63,261 nucleotides of DNA, taken from positions 1 to 63,261 of IMG/VR virus record IMGVR_UViG_3300026156_000001; one strand, 5' to 3'. The position numbers and the translations under genes are program-made. The notes beneath the pieces were generated by a model that saw only the letters and a program-made list of their open reading frames with translations, was not told where the DNA came from and ran no database searches. How positions within the stretch are numbered: the stretch's first letter is position 1; each line of letters opens with the position of its first letter. The DNA is from a virus. This document shows positions 55,163-63,261 of this stretch, in pieces.

Positions 55163-55529
55163 TTTTTGTTATTTCAACTTTTATATCTTCAAGATTTACA
55201 GAGTTTAACTGACTTATAAAATCTTCATATTCTTCTTTTGAAACTTTTTTACCTTTTACCTTATAATAACCATCTGAATCTTTATAAGCTATTTGATAAC
55301 CATTTTTGTCTAGGGTATATTTATATGAAAAACCATCTGAATTTTCATAAGTTAAAAGATGACCTCTTTCATCTCGGGTGCATTCGTATGAATAACCATC
55401 TGAATTTTGAAAATTTAAAGGTTTACCATTTTCATCGTAATTTTCTTCACATAAAACACCTCTAAGTTCATACTTATGATAAGCTACTACGTCTGATTGT
55501 TTGTGGTAAGTTTTGAGTATTGTTTTCAT
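55143..55529 (-). CDS. YD-like repeat protein, 128 aa (paralogue of 1462-1779)
   Basis: [21 protein letters not shown] start, then five imperfect repeats of the type F/[22 protein letters not shown], about 20 residues each, and a Lys/Glu tail of ~30 residues. One repeat more than the paralogue. Its own consensus promoter lies at 55561-55591. Unknown function; a repetitive beta-hairpin ligand-binding surface is likely. Confidence 0.7.
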   Translation of the reverse strand: MKTILKTYHKQSDVVAYHKYELRGVLCEENYDENGKPLNFQNSDGYSYECTRDERGHLLTYENSDGFSYKYTLDKNGYQIAYKDSDGYYKVKGKKVSKEEYEDFISQLNSVNLEDIKVEITKNENPSH

Positions 55530-55560
55530 TTTGATTTTATTTATTTTAATTGTTGTACTG

Positions 55561-55591
55561 CAAATATATTAAAGAATATTAACAAAACAAA
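55561..55591 (-). promoter_or_regulatory. Consensus promoter, repeated cassette copy C
   Basis: Minus strand: -33 TTTG (55588-55591), 19-bp spacer, -7 TATATTTG (55561-55568), the best consensus match in the window. The ~45-bp segment is repeated at 55931-55961. Confidence 0.8.
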
Positions 55592-55624
55592 GATTTTTTC
55601 ATTTTTTGTTTTTTATTTTCATTA

Positions 55625-55903
55625 TTAAACCAAACGATCAATTCCTTTTTCAAGGCTTTCTACGCTCCATGCCCAAACTCCAAAGTCTTTTGATTTAGGA
55701 TATACTTCTTTTTTATCAGTTTCGCTGTATATGCGATTTTCAAAGTCTATACAAATTGGTGTTTCTTTTCTATAAAAGGCTTCAAAGTGGTTTCCATTAT
55801 CAACACTGTAAACATATCCGTTCTCATTTTCAAAAACCTTAGTAAATAGAGAGCCTTTTACATCTCCTTTGCCTTTAATTCTATTTGGAAGTTTTGTAAT
55901 CAT
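55625..55903 (-). CDS. Hypothetical protein, 92 aa
   Basis: MITKLPNRIKGKGDVKGSLF... with an aromatic-rich middle (YVYSVDNGNHFEAFYRK) and FGVWAWSVESLEKG near the end. No known domain. Promoter copy at 55931-55961 directly upstream, so a single-gene unit. Confidence 0.6.
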   Translation of the reverse strand: MITKLPNRIKGKGDVKGSLFTKVFENENGYVYSVDNGNHFEAFYRKETPICIDFENRIYSETDKKEVYPKSKDFGVWAWSVESLEKGIDRLV

Positions 55904-55930
55904 AGATAATATTGTTTTAAATTATTAATG

Positions 55931-55961
55931 TAAATATATTAAACAATATTAACAAAACAAA
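55931..55961 (-). promoter_or_regulatory. Promoter, repeated cassette copy D
   Basis: Minus strand: -33 TTTG (55958-55961), 19-bp spacer, -7 TATATTTA (55931-55938). Nearly identical to 55561-55591. Confidence 0.7.
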
Positions 55962-55968
55962 GATTTTT

Positions 55969-56199
55969 TTATTTTTTAATAAAAAAAATTCTACCATTGG
56001 AACACCTGAATTTATTAGCAGAGATATGAAAGTAATACTTATCTACCCCTCCATGATCCCTACAATAATATTCAGATTCGTTAATATCTTCTGTATCAAC
56101 ATAAATAAAATTATTTATTAGTATCAAAGATATAACTACAGATAATAGTATTAATAATACTGTATCCGATAAGCCTTTTGGTTTTGTTTCATTACCCAA
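55969..56199 (-). CDS. Single-pass membrane protein with two cysteines, 76 aa
   Basis: A short N-terminal cytoplasmic part, one membrane helix (VLLILLSVVISLILINNFI, ~residues 14-32), then an exposed domain with two Cys (YYCRDHGG and FRCSNGR) that may form a disulfide. Lies between NrdA and the next gene. Unknown function; could act at the envelope. Confidence 0.6.
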   Translation of the reverse strand: MGNETKPKGLSDTVLLILLSVVISLILINNFIYVDTEDINESEYYCRDHGGVDKYYFHISANKFRCSNGRIFFIKK

Positions 56200-56214
56200 A
56201 ACAAGGTTTATTAT

Positions 56215-57861
56215 TTAGCTTTCGCAACTATTGCAATTTACTAGGTTGGTTATGAACTCTTTAGAAACACTCTGACTTCTTTGGTAATAAAGTGTTTTTA
56301 TACCTAGTTTCCAAGCCTCAATCAACAATTTATTAACTTCTTTTATTGGTAGGTTGGATGGAATGTTAATGTTTAAACTTTGTGATTGATCTATGAATTT
56401 TTGTCTTATAGATGCTTGTTGTATGATTTCTAATTGGTTTATTTCTTTGAATGTTTTGAATACTAGTTTTTCTTCGTTTGTTAAACTAGTCAAATGTTGT
56501 ACGCTCCCGTGATTAAGCATTATACTACGCCATGTTTCGTCGTTGTTAATACCTTTATCTTCTAACAAATTAGTTAAGTATTTGTTCTTCCTCATGAAGT
56601 TCCCCTTAGCTAAACCTGCCTTATAGTAATTACTACTAAATGGCTCAATCCCTGGTGATGATTGACCTAATATTGCTGATGATGATGTTGTAGGGGCGAT
56701 AGCTAATAATGTGGTATTTCTTAGTCCGTATCCTTCTAACAATTTAGGTTCTCCATATATGCTAGCTAATTCTTTAGTAGCTTCGTCTGCTTTACATTTA
56801 ATGTCGGAGAATATACTGTGTGTTAATTGTTTAGCTTCCATACCCTCGAAAGGTATCATATTTTTTTGTAGATATGAGTGCCAGCCTAATACACCTAAAC
56901 CTAATGCTCTGTGGTTTCTTGCAAACCTATGAGCGGATTGAAGATAGTGATTGTTTTTGGTTTTATTAATAAACTCTTGCATTACCGCATCTAAAAAATA
57001 AGTGGCGGTTTTTACAGCATCTGTGTCCTTCCATTCGTCATATAATTCCAAATTCATTGATGATAAACAACAAACAAAAGATTCTTGTTCGTTTGAGGGT
57101 AAACATATTTCTGAACAAAGGTTACTAGCATTTATAGACATTGATTCATCTTTATATACTTGTGGTTTATTCTTATTCACATTATCTGTAAAAAAGATAT
57201 AAGGTAAGCCCTTTTCTTGTCTGCTTTCGAGTACCTTTGCCCAAACCTCTCTTTTGTTGTTATCCCCATCGATCATTTCTTTCATCCAATAATCTGGAAT
57301 ACAAACACCAAAGAATAAATTTTGTAATTTACTACCTATGTCTTTTATAGTTAAAAACTCTAAAATATCTGGGTGATCTATATCTAAATACGCCGCAAAG
57401 GCACCTCTTCTCACGCCACCTTGCGAGATGGTATCCATAGTAGTATCAAAAAGTTTCATAAAGGAAACAGCTCCACTACTTCTACCATTATCGGTTACTG
57501 TAGTTCCTCTACCTCTTAACTCTCCAAAATATCCTGAGGTTCCCCCTCCGATCTTAGTTTGCATGATTACCTCGCCGAGCTTGTGTGTAATCCCTTCTAT
57601 TGTGTCAGGAACATGAACATTAAAACAGGAGATAGGTAATCCTCTTTCTGTTCCCATGTTTGCCCAAACAGGTGAACTTAAACTCATCCAACCGTTTTCT
57701 ATTAGCTCGATGAATGAGTCTTTTAGTTCGGGTTTGAATAATCTTTTAGATGCTGCTGTAGCTACTCGCTCTATTGCACCTTGTACTGTTTCTCCATTTA
57801 GTAAGTAACCACGATTAAGCATTTGCTCACTTTCGTCATTAAACCACCATAACTTTTTCAT
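56215..57861 (-). CDS. nrdA: Ribonucleotide reductase large subunit, short form without ATP cone, 548 aa
   Basis: Reduces ribonucleotides to deoxyribonucleotides. Active-site residues are visible: C79 (ISCFN), N247/C249/E251 in NLCSEI, C264-C265, Y525-Y526 (TLYYQRS) for radical transfer, and the C-terminal redox pair CNSC (543-546). It lacks the N-terminal ATP cone and other terminal sequence of the ~760-residue E. coli enzyme, so activity control by dATP is absent, as in other phage class I enzymes. It follows NrdB by 20 bases. Confidence 0.9.
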   Translation of the reverse strand: MKKLWWFNDESEQMLNRGYLLNGETVQGAIERVATAASKRLFKPELKDSFIELIENGWMSLSSPVWANMGTERGLPISCFNVHVPDTIEGITHKLGEVIMQTKIGGGTSGYFGELRGRGTTVTDNGRSSGAVSFMKLFDTTMDTISQGGVRRGAFAAYLDIDHPDILEFLTIKDIGSKLQNLFFGVCIPDYWMKEMIDGDNNKREVWAKVLESRQEKGLPYIFFTDNVNKNKPQVYKDESMSINASNLCSEICLPSNEQESFVCCLSSMNLELYDEWKDTDAVKTATYFLDAVMQEFINKTKNNHYLQSAHRFARNHRALGLGVLGWHSYLQKNMIPFEGMEAKQLTHSIFSDIKCKADEATKELASIYGEPKLLEGYGLRNTTLLAIAPTTSSSAILGQSSPGIEPFSSNYYKAGLAKGNFMRKNKYLTNLLEDKGINNDETWRSIMLNHGSVQHLTSLTNEEKLVFKTFKEINQLEIIQQASIRQKFIDQSQSLNINIPSNLPIKEVNKLLIEAWKLGIKTLYYQRSQSVSKEFITNLVNCNSCES

Positions 57862-57881
57862 ATTTTTTATTTTATTTGATT

Positions 57882-59843
57882 TTAGAATAAATCGTTTGCA
57901 GTAATACTTTTGTCGTGTTTTGTGTACTCCACAGGTCTCTTAGCAAAAAAGTCATCAAGGGAATTAGCAAACACCTCTTCTTCAAACCATTGCATAGGTT
58001 TATATTCTTCCGAAGTAATATTAAATATTTTGTCTAATCCTATATTAGTTAAACTCTCATCTGCTCTAAACTTCATAAAATTTACTAAGTCTTTTTTACT
58101 AATACATTCAATTTCCCCTTTTTCAAAGATCCAATCCAAGATTTCTGATTCCACAGAAATGGAGTACTCTATAAGGTTAGAAATTTCTTGTTTGATGTTT
58201 TCATCAAAAAAATCAGGATTTTCATTCTTTATTTGGTTGATGATGTAGATGCCCGCATTGGCATGCACTTGCTCATCTACTGAAGTCCAAGCAATGATGT
58301 TGCTCACGTTTTTCATATAACCTTTGAAACGAGTAAATGATAGTACAATACCGAACTGGCTAAAAAGTGAAACATTCTCAATCAAAATAGAGAACAGAAT
58401 CAGTGAAAACACATATTTTTTAGGATCATCGGAATTACTGTGCTGTAATGCCTTGTTTAAATACTCTATTCTTTTTTTAATAACAGGCTCTTCCACCAAG
58501 TTTCTAAATTCGTCATCGTAACCCAATACAGATAATAATTGTGAGTATGCTTCTGAATGACGAAATTCACAATTACCAGATATTAAAACTTTGTTATTCA
58601 ACCTTGTAACTATACAACCTGTGGGAACGGTTACACAATGAATAGTTCCTTCATATTGCTCTTCGGTTATGTCAGATACGGTAGATGAAAAATTATCTCG
58701 TTTTAAAAAATTAACTTTATAAATATCATTATAAGTCTCTTTTCTTTTGTCTTCGTGTACTGTTAGATTCGATCTGTATGCTGCGAACATACCAATAGCT
58801 TGAACAATATCTGCGTTTTCTTTACTTGTGGTAGAATAAGAACCTGTACAAGTTTTATTATTATGTTTACCTATAAGATTATGTCCATCCCATTTCAAGA
58901 GTTCTTCAATAAATTCATTACACCAAACATGAGATTTATTTTCTAAATCTACCCACTCAAAAGACTTGTGAGAGTAGTCGGATTTAGGCATATCTACTTC
59001 AAATCTGGTAAGTTCTTTTTCTGATATATTGTATTCTCTATATGTAACACCTGTGTTTTTTAGTAACTCTCTTAACCTTTCTATTTTCTTTTCTTTTTTG
59101 AAAGTTAGTTCGTATGTGTTACAACCTGTACTAAGTCCTCTATTAATTCTTGTACCTTTTTTATTTCTCCAGAATCTTTCACATCCATCTGCTTGGATAG
59201 CTATCTTCAACCTATCCAAATCAGAAAGATTATCTACTTCTCCTGTTTTTCTACCGATATATGGTAACTTCATAGAGCTTGTTAGACTCTTTATGTCTTT
59301 GATTTTACGTTCTCTGATTATACCATGTAGGGTTTTATATATTATTCGGTGATTTGGAGTTAACATTGCAAAGTTACTACCGTTATCTATTTTGTAGATA
59401 GTACCTGTGTATTTCTCATTAACTATATTTGATGGAACTACTGTGCTATACTCACAAGTTTTAGTATCATATTGAATAACGCGATCTCCTTGTTTTAAAT
59501 CTCTAAAATCTAACCATCCTTCTGGTGTTAGTATTTCTGTTCCTTCTACATGACACTCTGCAAAAGTACTCCCTAGTCCATTAAATTCAGGCTTTGGGAG
59601 GTGTTTATATAGATCTCCCCAAAAAGACTTTACTGCTACTTCTATTTGTGCGATAGGTAGTAAACTTCTTTTGATGGCTTCTTTCTCGTGTGGTTCTAAA
59701 TGAGCATGAAAATCTTGAATGTCTGCTGTAAAATCTAGTTCAGAATGTACCCAAAAAGATTTGTTGATCATATCGGTAAACTTACTGATTTCTGGGTACT
59801 CGAAAGGTTTGTAGTTGGTTCTTTTTTTAAAAATATCTGGCAT
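57882..59843 (-). CDS. nrdB: Ribonucleotide reductase small subunit with intein, 653 aa
   Basis: Radical-generating di-iron subunit. Without the intein it is 325 residues: exteins 1-96 and 425-653. The C-extein begins CEFRHSEAYSQLL, so the intein interrupts the metal-ligand motif ExxH exactly before it. Flanking conserved sequence (FAE|C) and N at the intein end satisfy splicing chemistry. NrdA follows by 20 bases. Reduction by the phage enzyme is possible only after splicing, which may time activity. Confidence 0.9.
   Translation of the reverse strand: MPDIFKKRTNYKPFEYPEISKFTDMINKSFWVHSELDFTADIQDFHAHLEPHEKEAIKRSLLPIAQIEVAVKSFWGDLYKHLPKPEFNGLGSTFAECHVEGTEILTPEGWLDFRDLKQGDRVIQYDTKTCEYSTVVPSNIVNEKYTGTIYKIDNGSNFAMLTPNHRIIYKTLHGIIRERKIKDIKSLTSSMKLPYIGRKTGEVDNLSDLDRLKIAIQADGCERFWRNKKGTRINRGLSTGCNTYELTFKKEKKIERLRELLKNTGVTYREYNISEKELTRFEVDMPKSDYSHKSFEWVDLENKSHVWCNEFIEELLKWDGHNLIGKHNNKTCTGSYSTTSKENADIVQAIGMFAAYRSNLTVHEDKRKETYNDIYKVNFLKRDNFSSTVSDITEEQYEGTIHCVTVPTGCIVTRLNNKVLISGNCEFRHSEAYSQLLSVLGYDDEFRNLVEEPVIKKRIEYLNKALQHSNSDDPKKYVFSLILFSILIENVSLFSQFGIVLSFTRFKGYMKNVSNIIAWTSVDEQVHANAGIYIINQIKNENPDFFDENIKQEISNLIEYSISVESEILDWIFEKGEIECISKKDLVNFMKFRADESLTNIGLDKIFNITSEEYKPMQWFEEEVFANSLDDFFAKRPVEYTKHDKSITANDLF
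58572..59555 (-). mobile_element. Intein with LAGLIDADG-type endonuclease, 328 aa, in NrdB
   Basis: Residues 97-424 of the NrdB frame. N-terminal splicing block CHVEGTEILTPEGWLDFRDL with the nucleophilic Cys; block B TPNHRI with the conserved His; C-terminal block VLISGN followed by extein Cys. Between them lies a homing endonuclease with two LAGLIDADG-like segments (LKIAIQADGC and IEELLKWDGHN). Insertion at a catalytic motif is the usual intein strategy to make loss harmful. Confidence 0.9.
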
Positions 59844-59926
59844 GGTTTTGTTTTTTAGATTGAGCGTAAAGGTAATGAATATAAGTTCAAATCCAGTAAC
59901 AATTTAAGTGCTTAGTTACTAAATTT

Positions 59927-60613
59927 TTATACCTTCTCCAATTGTTTTTCGTTAAATATATGTAGCATACCAGCACTATTTTCTCTTTGGCTTCTTTCGT
60001 GTTCTACAACCAGTCTCACGTCTCCTTGTGAGTTGGTAAATACAGAAACTACCTCTCCTACAAACGCATAACCGTTAATTTTTTCTACCTTATCTCCTAT
60101 CTTAAATTTATAATCTGTTGTAGTTTTTGGTTCAGAACTTTTTCTATATTCTAACTCTTCTTTGAAAAGTTTTTTTAGTGATAGGAGACCTTCAACATAA
60201 CCATTATTTAGAATATTTTCAATATGGTCTGTCTCTAAGTCTTTTATTAATGTATATTTTGTTTCGGGTAACTTATTCATGTTTTTGTCATAATTTACCC
60301 CCCAAAAATAAATATCTCTAGGTTCAATAAATCCTTTTTCTATCAACCATTCTGTTTCTTCTTTATGAAACCAAAATCCAAGTTTGTTTTCGAATATGTT
60401 AAAATACAGTAGTACTTGTGTTAATCTTAAGTCTGGATGATTTAACCAAAACTTTTCTATCTCTTCCTCTTCAAAATATGTTAGAAACTCAGAACCACAA
60501 AATAAAATCTTACTCCGTAAGTTCGATTGATTACAATCCTCGTAAAACGCCATCCTAACTTCTGGTTTTCTAAATTGTTCTAATACAATAGGTATTCTTT
60601 CTTTTAATCTCAT
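59927..60613 (-). CDS. Hypothetical protein with C-terminal KOW/SH3-like domain, 228 aa
   Basis: The N-terminal ~160 residues are unrecognised. The C-terminal part (about residues 170-212, FKIGDKVEKINGYAFVGEVVSVFTNSQGDVRLVVE) reads like a small SH3/KOW barrel that binds nucleic acid or protein. It lies between primase-helicase and NrdB, so it may help in replication. Confidence 0.65.
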   Translation of the reverse strand: MRLKERIPIVLEQFRKPEVRMAFYEDCNQSNLRSKILFCGSEFLTYFEEEEIEKFWLNHPDLRLTQVLLYFNIFENKLGFWFHKEETEWLIEKGFIEPRDIYFWGVNYDKNMNKLPETKYTLIKDLETDHIENILNNGYVEGLLSLKKLFKEELEYRKSSEPKTTTDYKFKIGDKVEKINGYAFVGEVVSVFTNSQGDVRLVVEHERSQRENSAGMLHIFNEKQLEKV

Positions 60614-60635
60614 GTTTAAATTTTATTTATTTGTT

Positions 60636-60643
60636 CAAATATA
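60636..60643 (-). promoter_or_regulatory. Promoter-like box after the primase-helicase
   Basis: Minus strand TATATTTG, exact TAnnTTTG, 23 bp before the ATG at 60613. No good -33 box. Confidence 0.5.
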
Positions 60644-60655
60644 CAATGTTTTTTT

Positions 60656-62563
60656 CTAAAAAACGTCCTCTGGTTTCATTTTTTTTATCTGTACTAATTC
60701 TTTCGAAACATCTAGTTTTGCTACCTTAGCACGATACATAGGGTTATCTCCATTTTCGTCAAAATAACCTCTAAACCCTTCCCTTGTTTCGTAAGTTAAA
60801 GCAGTGTAGTCTCCATCTACGTGTACATTACCACCTGTCTCCCTCTCTTTTATTTTCTCCATCTTTATTTGCATTTGTGTTCTGACACTTCTTTCTGGAT
60901 GATTTATGATTCTATGCATGATGAAGAAGTCATCTACTCTATATGGAAAATCTGCACCCCCCTGAACATCATATTTACTAGGTGCTTTTTTAAACCCTTC
61001 ATTGTTATTAGGTTGTCTTGATGCTTGTGTCCCGGGATGACCTATTAAATAAACAGAACAATATTTTTCAGTGAATACTCTTAGTTCAGATAATATTTCG
61101 TTATTATGAGCGTGAGAGTTTGGTGAAGTAACCTTGAAGAAGTTATAAGGATCTACTAATAAAGCGTTTATACCATATATCTCATATAATTTCCTTCCTA
61201 TTTCGATAACTTCTTTTACCGTATAGTGTTTCTTATTCGCTATGATCTTAAAATTATCTCTAGATCTATCAATATATTTTTTAAGTAGGTCTGGTTTATC
61301 TTTAAAATATGTGATGTCTCTACCTGTTTCAACTTCTATCAACCTCCTTCTGTTGAGTTGGTTTCTGTTTTCGGGCATCATCATTCCCCACCTCCATCCA
61401 TGAAGAATATTAGTTGATTGAGCCATGGTCAAAGTGAATATAGATTTACCTATGTTGTCGTAACCTATCCCCATATTTAAAGAGTTTGGTTTGGCTCTAA
61501 AGTATTTATCTAGTTCTCTAAACCCCCAAGTAAGTCCTTGTGGGATATTATTTAGTCTAGCTTGATCTAGGTATTTGTTTTCTTCTAGTTCATCAGATAA
61601 AAACGATAGTGTTTCTACATCTGATTTCCATTCTTTTTTTTCTGATTCTTCCTCTGGTAATTCCTCAATATCTACACCATAACCCATTTCATAGAGTTTA
61701 GCATACGCTTTTGGGTAATTACCTTCGTGTTCTAACTCTGCATATATTGCGTGGTTATTATAAGGTCTACCTGTTTCAAATGTAGATTGAGAGGTACTAA
61801 ACACATTTAAAAATAGCCCTTCTTTATGGTAACCTGCGTGGTTATCTCCTGACTTTGTGTTAGGTCTAGTAAAGCTAATCCATTGAGGATCTTCACGATT
61901 TAGTTTTTTCCATCCATGTTTTTCTAGTAGCTCGATAGCTATTTGAGGATCGTTGTTGTAAGTTGGAAACTTATTAAACGCTATCAATTCTGATTTAGAG
62001 AATCTTTTTTTAGTATCTTTTATAATACATTGATCTAACTTTTGTGATTCTAAAAATAACTCAAACCTTTCTTCTTCTGTGATGTAAGGAATGTTTTCTA
62101 AACTACCTTGTACTATTTCATAACCGTATGATGGGGATACTATAACATATCCTCCTTCCCCTCGTGTTTCTATAATAGCCTGACCATCAGAATTTCTAGC
62201 TAAATGTTTTGATGCCGATATATTCAAACATCTGTACATTAGATGATAACCTCCGCTAGATGTTTTTTGAATTACTAACTTCTTTAATAATTTCTTTGGT
62301 AATCGGGATTTAAAATCTTTGATGAACGATTTTTTATCTTTCGATTTATAAATGTCTAAATCTATTACTTCTAAATTTTTAGATATATAACCTGTAGAAA
62401 TAGCTATAGCTTTAAAATCAAAAACGTTAATCTTTTCTTCTGTTGTTTTTTCTTTTGTGAATTGAGTGAAACCCTTGTCTGGGTTCTTAGTTCCTTGTGT
62501 AATAGAGATAGGGTTTAAATCTAAAGAGAGGTATTTTTTAGCTATTTCTTTGTAGTTAGTCAT
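60656..62563 (-). CDS. Primase-helicase (prim-pol plus RecA-type helicase), 635 aa
   Basis: N-terminal primase-polymerase-like domain: VIDLDI (near residue 69) and QKTSSGGYHLMYR (near 102) are the metal- and nucleotide-binding elements. C-terminal hexameric helicase of the DnaB/RecA type: WGFRELDKYF, Walker A GYDNIGKS (near 365), Walker B LLVDPYNF (near 465) and YLIGHPGTQ. It primes and unwinds DNA for PolB. The Walker A ends GKS, not GKT. Confidence 0.85.
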   Translation of the reverse strand: MTNYKEIAKKYLSLDLNPISITQGTKNPDKGFTQFTKEKTTEEKINVFDFKAIAISTGYISKNLEVIDLDIYKSKDKKSFIKDFKSRLPKKLLKKLVIQKTSSGGYHLMYRCLNISASKHLARNSDGQAIIETRGEGGYVIVSPSYGYEIVQGSLENIPYITEEERFELFLESQKLDQCIIKDTKKRFSKSELIAFNKFPTYNNDPQIAIELLEKHGWKKLNREDPQWISFTRPNTKSGDNHAGYHKEGLFLNVFSTSQSTFETGRPYNNHAIYAELEHEGNYPKAYAKLYEMGYGVDIEELPEEESEKKEWKSDVETLSFLSDELEENKYLDQARLNNIPQGLTWGFRELDKYFRAKPNSLNMGIGYDNIGKSIFTLTMAQSTNILHGWRWGMMMPENRNQLNRRRLIEVETGRDITYFKDKPDLLKKYIDRSRDNFKIIANKKHYTVKEVIEIGRKLYEIYGINALLVDPYNFFKVTSPNSHAHNNEILSELRVFTEKYCSVYLIGHPGTQASRQPNNNEGFKKAPSKYDVQGGADFPYRVDDFFIMHRIINHPERSVRTQMQIKMEKIKERETGGNVHVDGDYTALTYETREGFRGYFDENGDNPMYRAKVAKLDVSKELVQIKKMKPEDVF

Positions 62564-62641
62564 TGTTATGATTGTTATTGTTATAGAATAAGGGGTAAAT
62601 GTTTCATTTTTTGTAACGGAATAGGGGTTATTTTGTAGCCT

Positions 62642-62932
62642 TTAAAAACTCAATGTGAATTTTTTATCTGTTTTTTCATAAGTGTATCCGAAGTGCTTAC
62701 AAATTCCACTTACTCCATTTCTTGGACTGTATGATTGACATTCTTTACCGCATTCTCCACGTTCACCAGATTGTAGAAAATGCTTACAAAAAAATTGATC
62801 GCTTCTTACTTCACTTTTTGCTAGATATACATCCATTTCTTGGATATTATTTTCTTTCATATACTGCAAGTGGTATTCTAAATTGTAGCAATACTCATCA
62901 TCTTTTTGAAAGTATAGTTTTTTATTTTTCAT
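62642..62932 (-). CDS. Cys/His-rich small protein, 96 aa
   Basis: C-terminal half contains CKHF, CGKECQSY and CKHFGYTY (about residues 49-83), a possible zinc-binding arrangement that could bind nucleic acid. N-terminal half is Glu/Tyr-rich. No family recognised. Spaced 78 bp from the primase-helicase start. Confidence 0.6.
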   Translation of the reverse strand: MKNKKLYFQKDDEYCYNLEYHLQYMKENNIQEMDVYLAKSEVRSDQFFCKHFLQSGERGECGKECQSYSPRNGVSGICKHFGYTYEKTDKKFTLSF

Positions 62933-62933
62933 T

Positions 62934-63261
62934 TTATGATTGATTTATTTTATTGAAATGATTTTTTAATAGTACATCATTCACCATATCTTTATTATAT
63001 GGTTTTCCATTCCTCCATCCTGTAGGTTGTATAACATCACCTTTTTCATTAAGGATATGAAACATCTCGAATCCTTCTGGTGCGTCAGTAAACGTTTTTA
63101 GCTTCTTAGCCTTCTTTGACCAAACAGACCTCAACTTACCTTTCCAATCTAGTATTTTAGTCCCTCTACTATCCACCCATTCGTCTATATATCCAAAGTC
63201 ATTTGATACTGTGTCGTAGTATCTTACAAATTCATTACCGTCCACCACATAACCTATAGAT
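62934..63261 (-). CDS. Hypothetical protein, 5' end cut by the window edge
   Basis: The frame is open to the last base. The first in-frame start is a GTG near 63248, so the true start is probably outside the window. The visible ~104 residues are soluble: YYDTVSNDFGYIDEWVD, then a basic region WSKKAKKLKTF and a C-terminal helix. No recognised domain. Confidence 0.6.
   Translation of the reverse strand, partial: SIGYVVDGNEFVRYYDTVSNDFGYIDEWVDSRGTKILDWKGKLRSVWSKKAKKLKTFTDAPEGFEMFHILNEKGDVIQPTGWRNGKPYNKDMVNDVLLKNHFNKINQS

Noticed and set aside
59880-59935. GTTCAAATCC-like T-loop at 59885, possible tRNA
   Set aside because: No pairing stem, acceptor or D arm around it.
63200-63261. Circular closure of the window, joining the right-edge gene to base 1
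   Set aside because: Reading across the join gives no ATG before a stop, and no terminal repeat is visible, so completeness cannot be shown.

Overview
The window is an AT-rich stretch (my estimate is about one third GC) of a double-stranded DNA phage genome. It looks like a podovirus-type phage of a flavobacterium or close relative (Bacteroidota). Three things point there. (i) Promoters match the Bacteroidota primary-sigma pattern, TAnnTTTG at -7, several with a TTG-containing -33 box 19-20 bp upstream. Shine-Dalgarno sequences are largely absent. (ii) The virion module (large terminase, ~800-aa portal with a coiled-coil tail, scaffold, major capsid protein, two collar proteins, a ~1360-aa tail stabilisation protein) resembles crAss-like and Cellulophaga podoviruses. 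(iii) The dUTPase and RtcB look close to flavobacterial proteins. No phage RNA polymerase is present, so host polymerase probably transcribes the genome. The minus-strand gene at the right edge is open at the window end, so I do not claim a complete genome.

Layout. 27-1779 (minus): four small accessory genes sharing a repeated promoter/5' leader. 1824-3111: a 1.3-kb gene-free region with palindromic operator-like sites, an inverted repeat, three iteron-like repeats and very AT-rich DNA, a candidate origin/control region. 3112-7599 (plus): serine recombinase, thymidylate synthase, dNMP kinase, small proteins and an abundant-looking 95-aa protein with strong expression signals. 7739-15535 (plus, with one minus gene): winged-helix protein, fibre-like proteins and a lysis cassette of membrane proteins, M15 endopeptidase and a spanin-like protein. 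15532-42398 (plus): GroES-like protein, terminase, GIY-YIG endonuclease, portal, scaffold, capsid, collar, a second GroES, tail and ejection proteins including a 2684-aa polyvalent protein, then small basic proteins and a small exported protein. 42399-42769: a promoter, a strongly structured RNA and a U-run. 42770-63248 (minus): a LeuRS without editing domain, PD-(D/E)XK nucleases, RtcB, exonuclease, cytosine methyltransferase, family-B DNA polymerase, GroEL, dUTPase, class I ribonucleotide reductase (NrdB carries an intein), and primase-helicase.

How the parts work together. NrdAB, Dut, ThyA and the dNMP kinase feed dNTPs to a primase-helicase / PolB replisome with exonuclease and nuclease accessories. 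A phage chaperonin set (GroEL plus one convincing and one possible GroES) may fold virion proteins, most likely the capsid protein. RtcB, the minimal LeuRS, a cloverleaf-shaped element and the structured RNA suggest RNA repair or translation-related counter-defence (inference).

The most unexpected observation is a 58-bp perfect copy of the capsid gene. It encodes 20 capsid residues and forms the C-terminus of a 110-aa protein encoded immediately downstream of groEL, on the opposite strand from the capsid gene.
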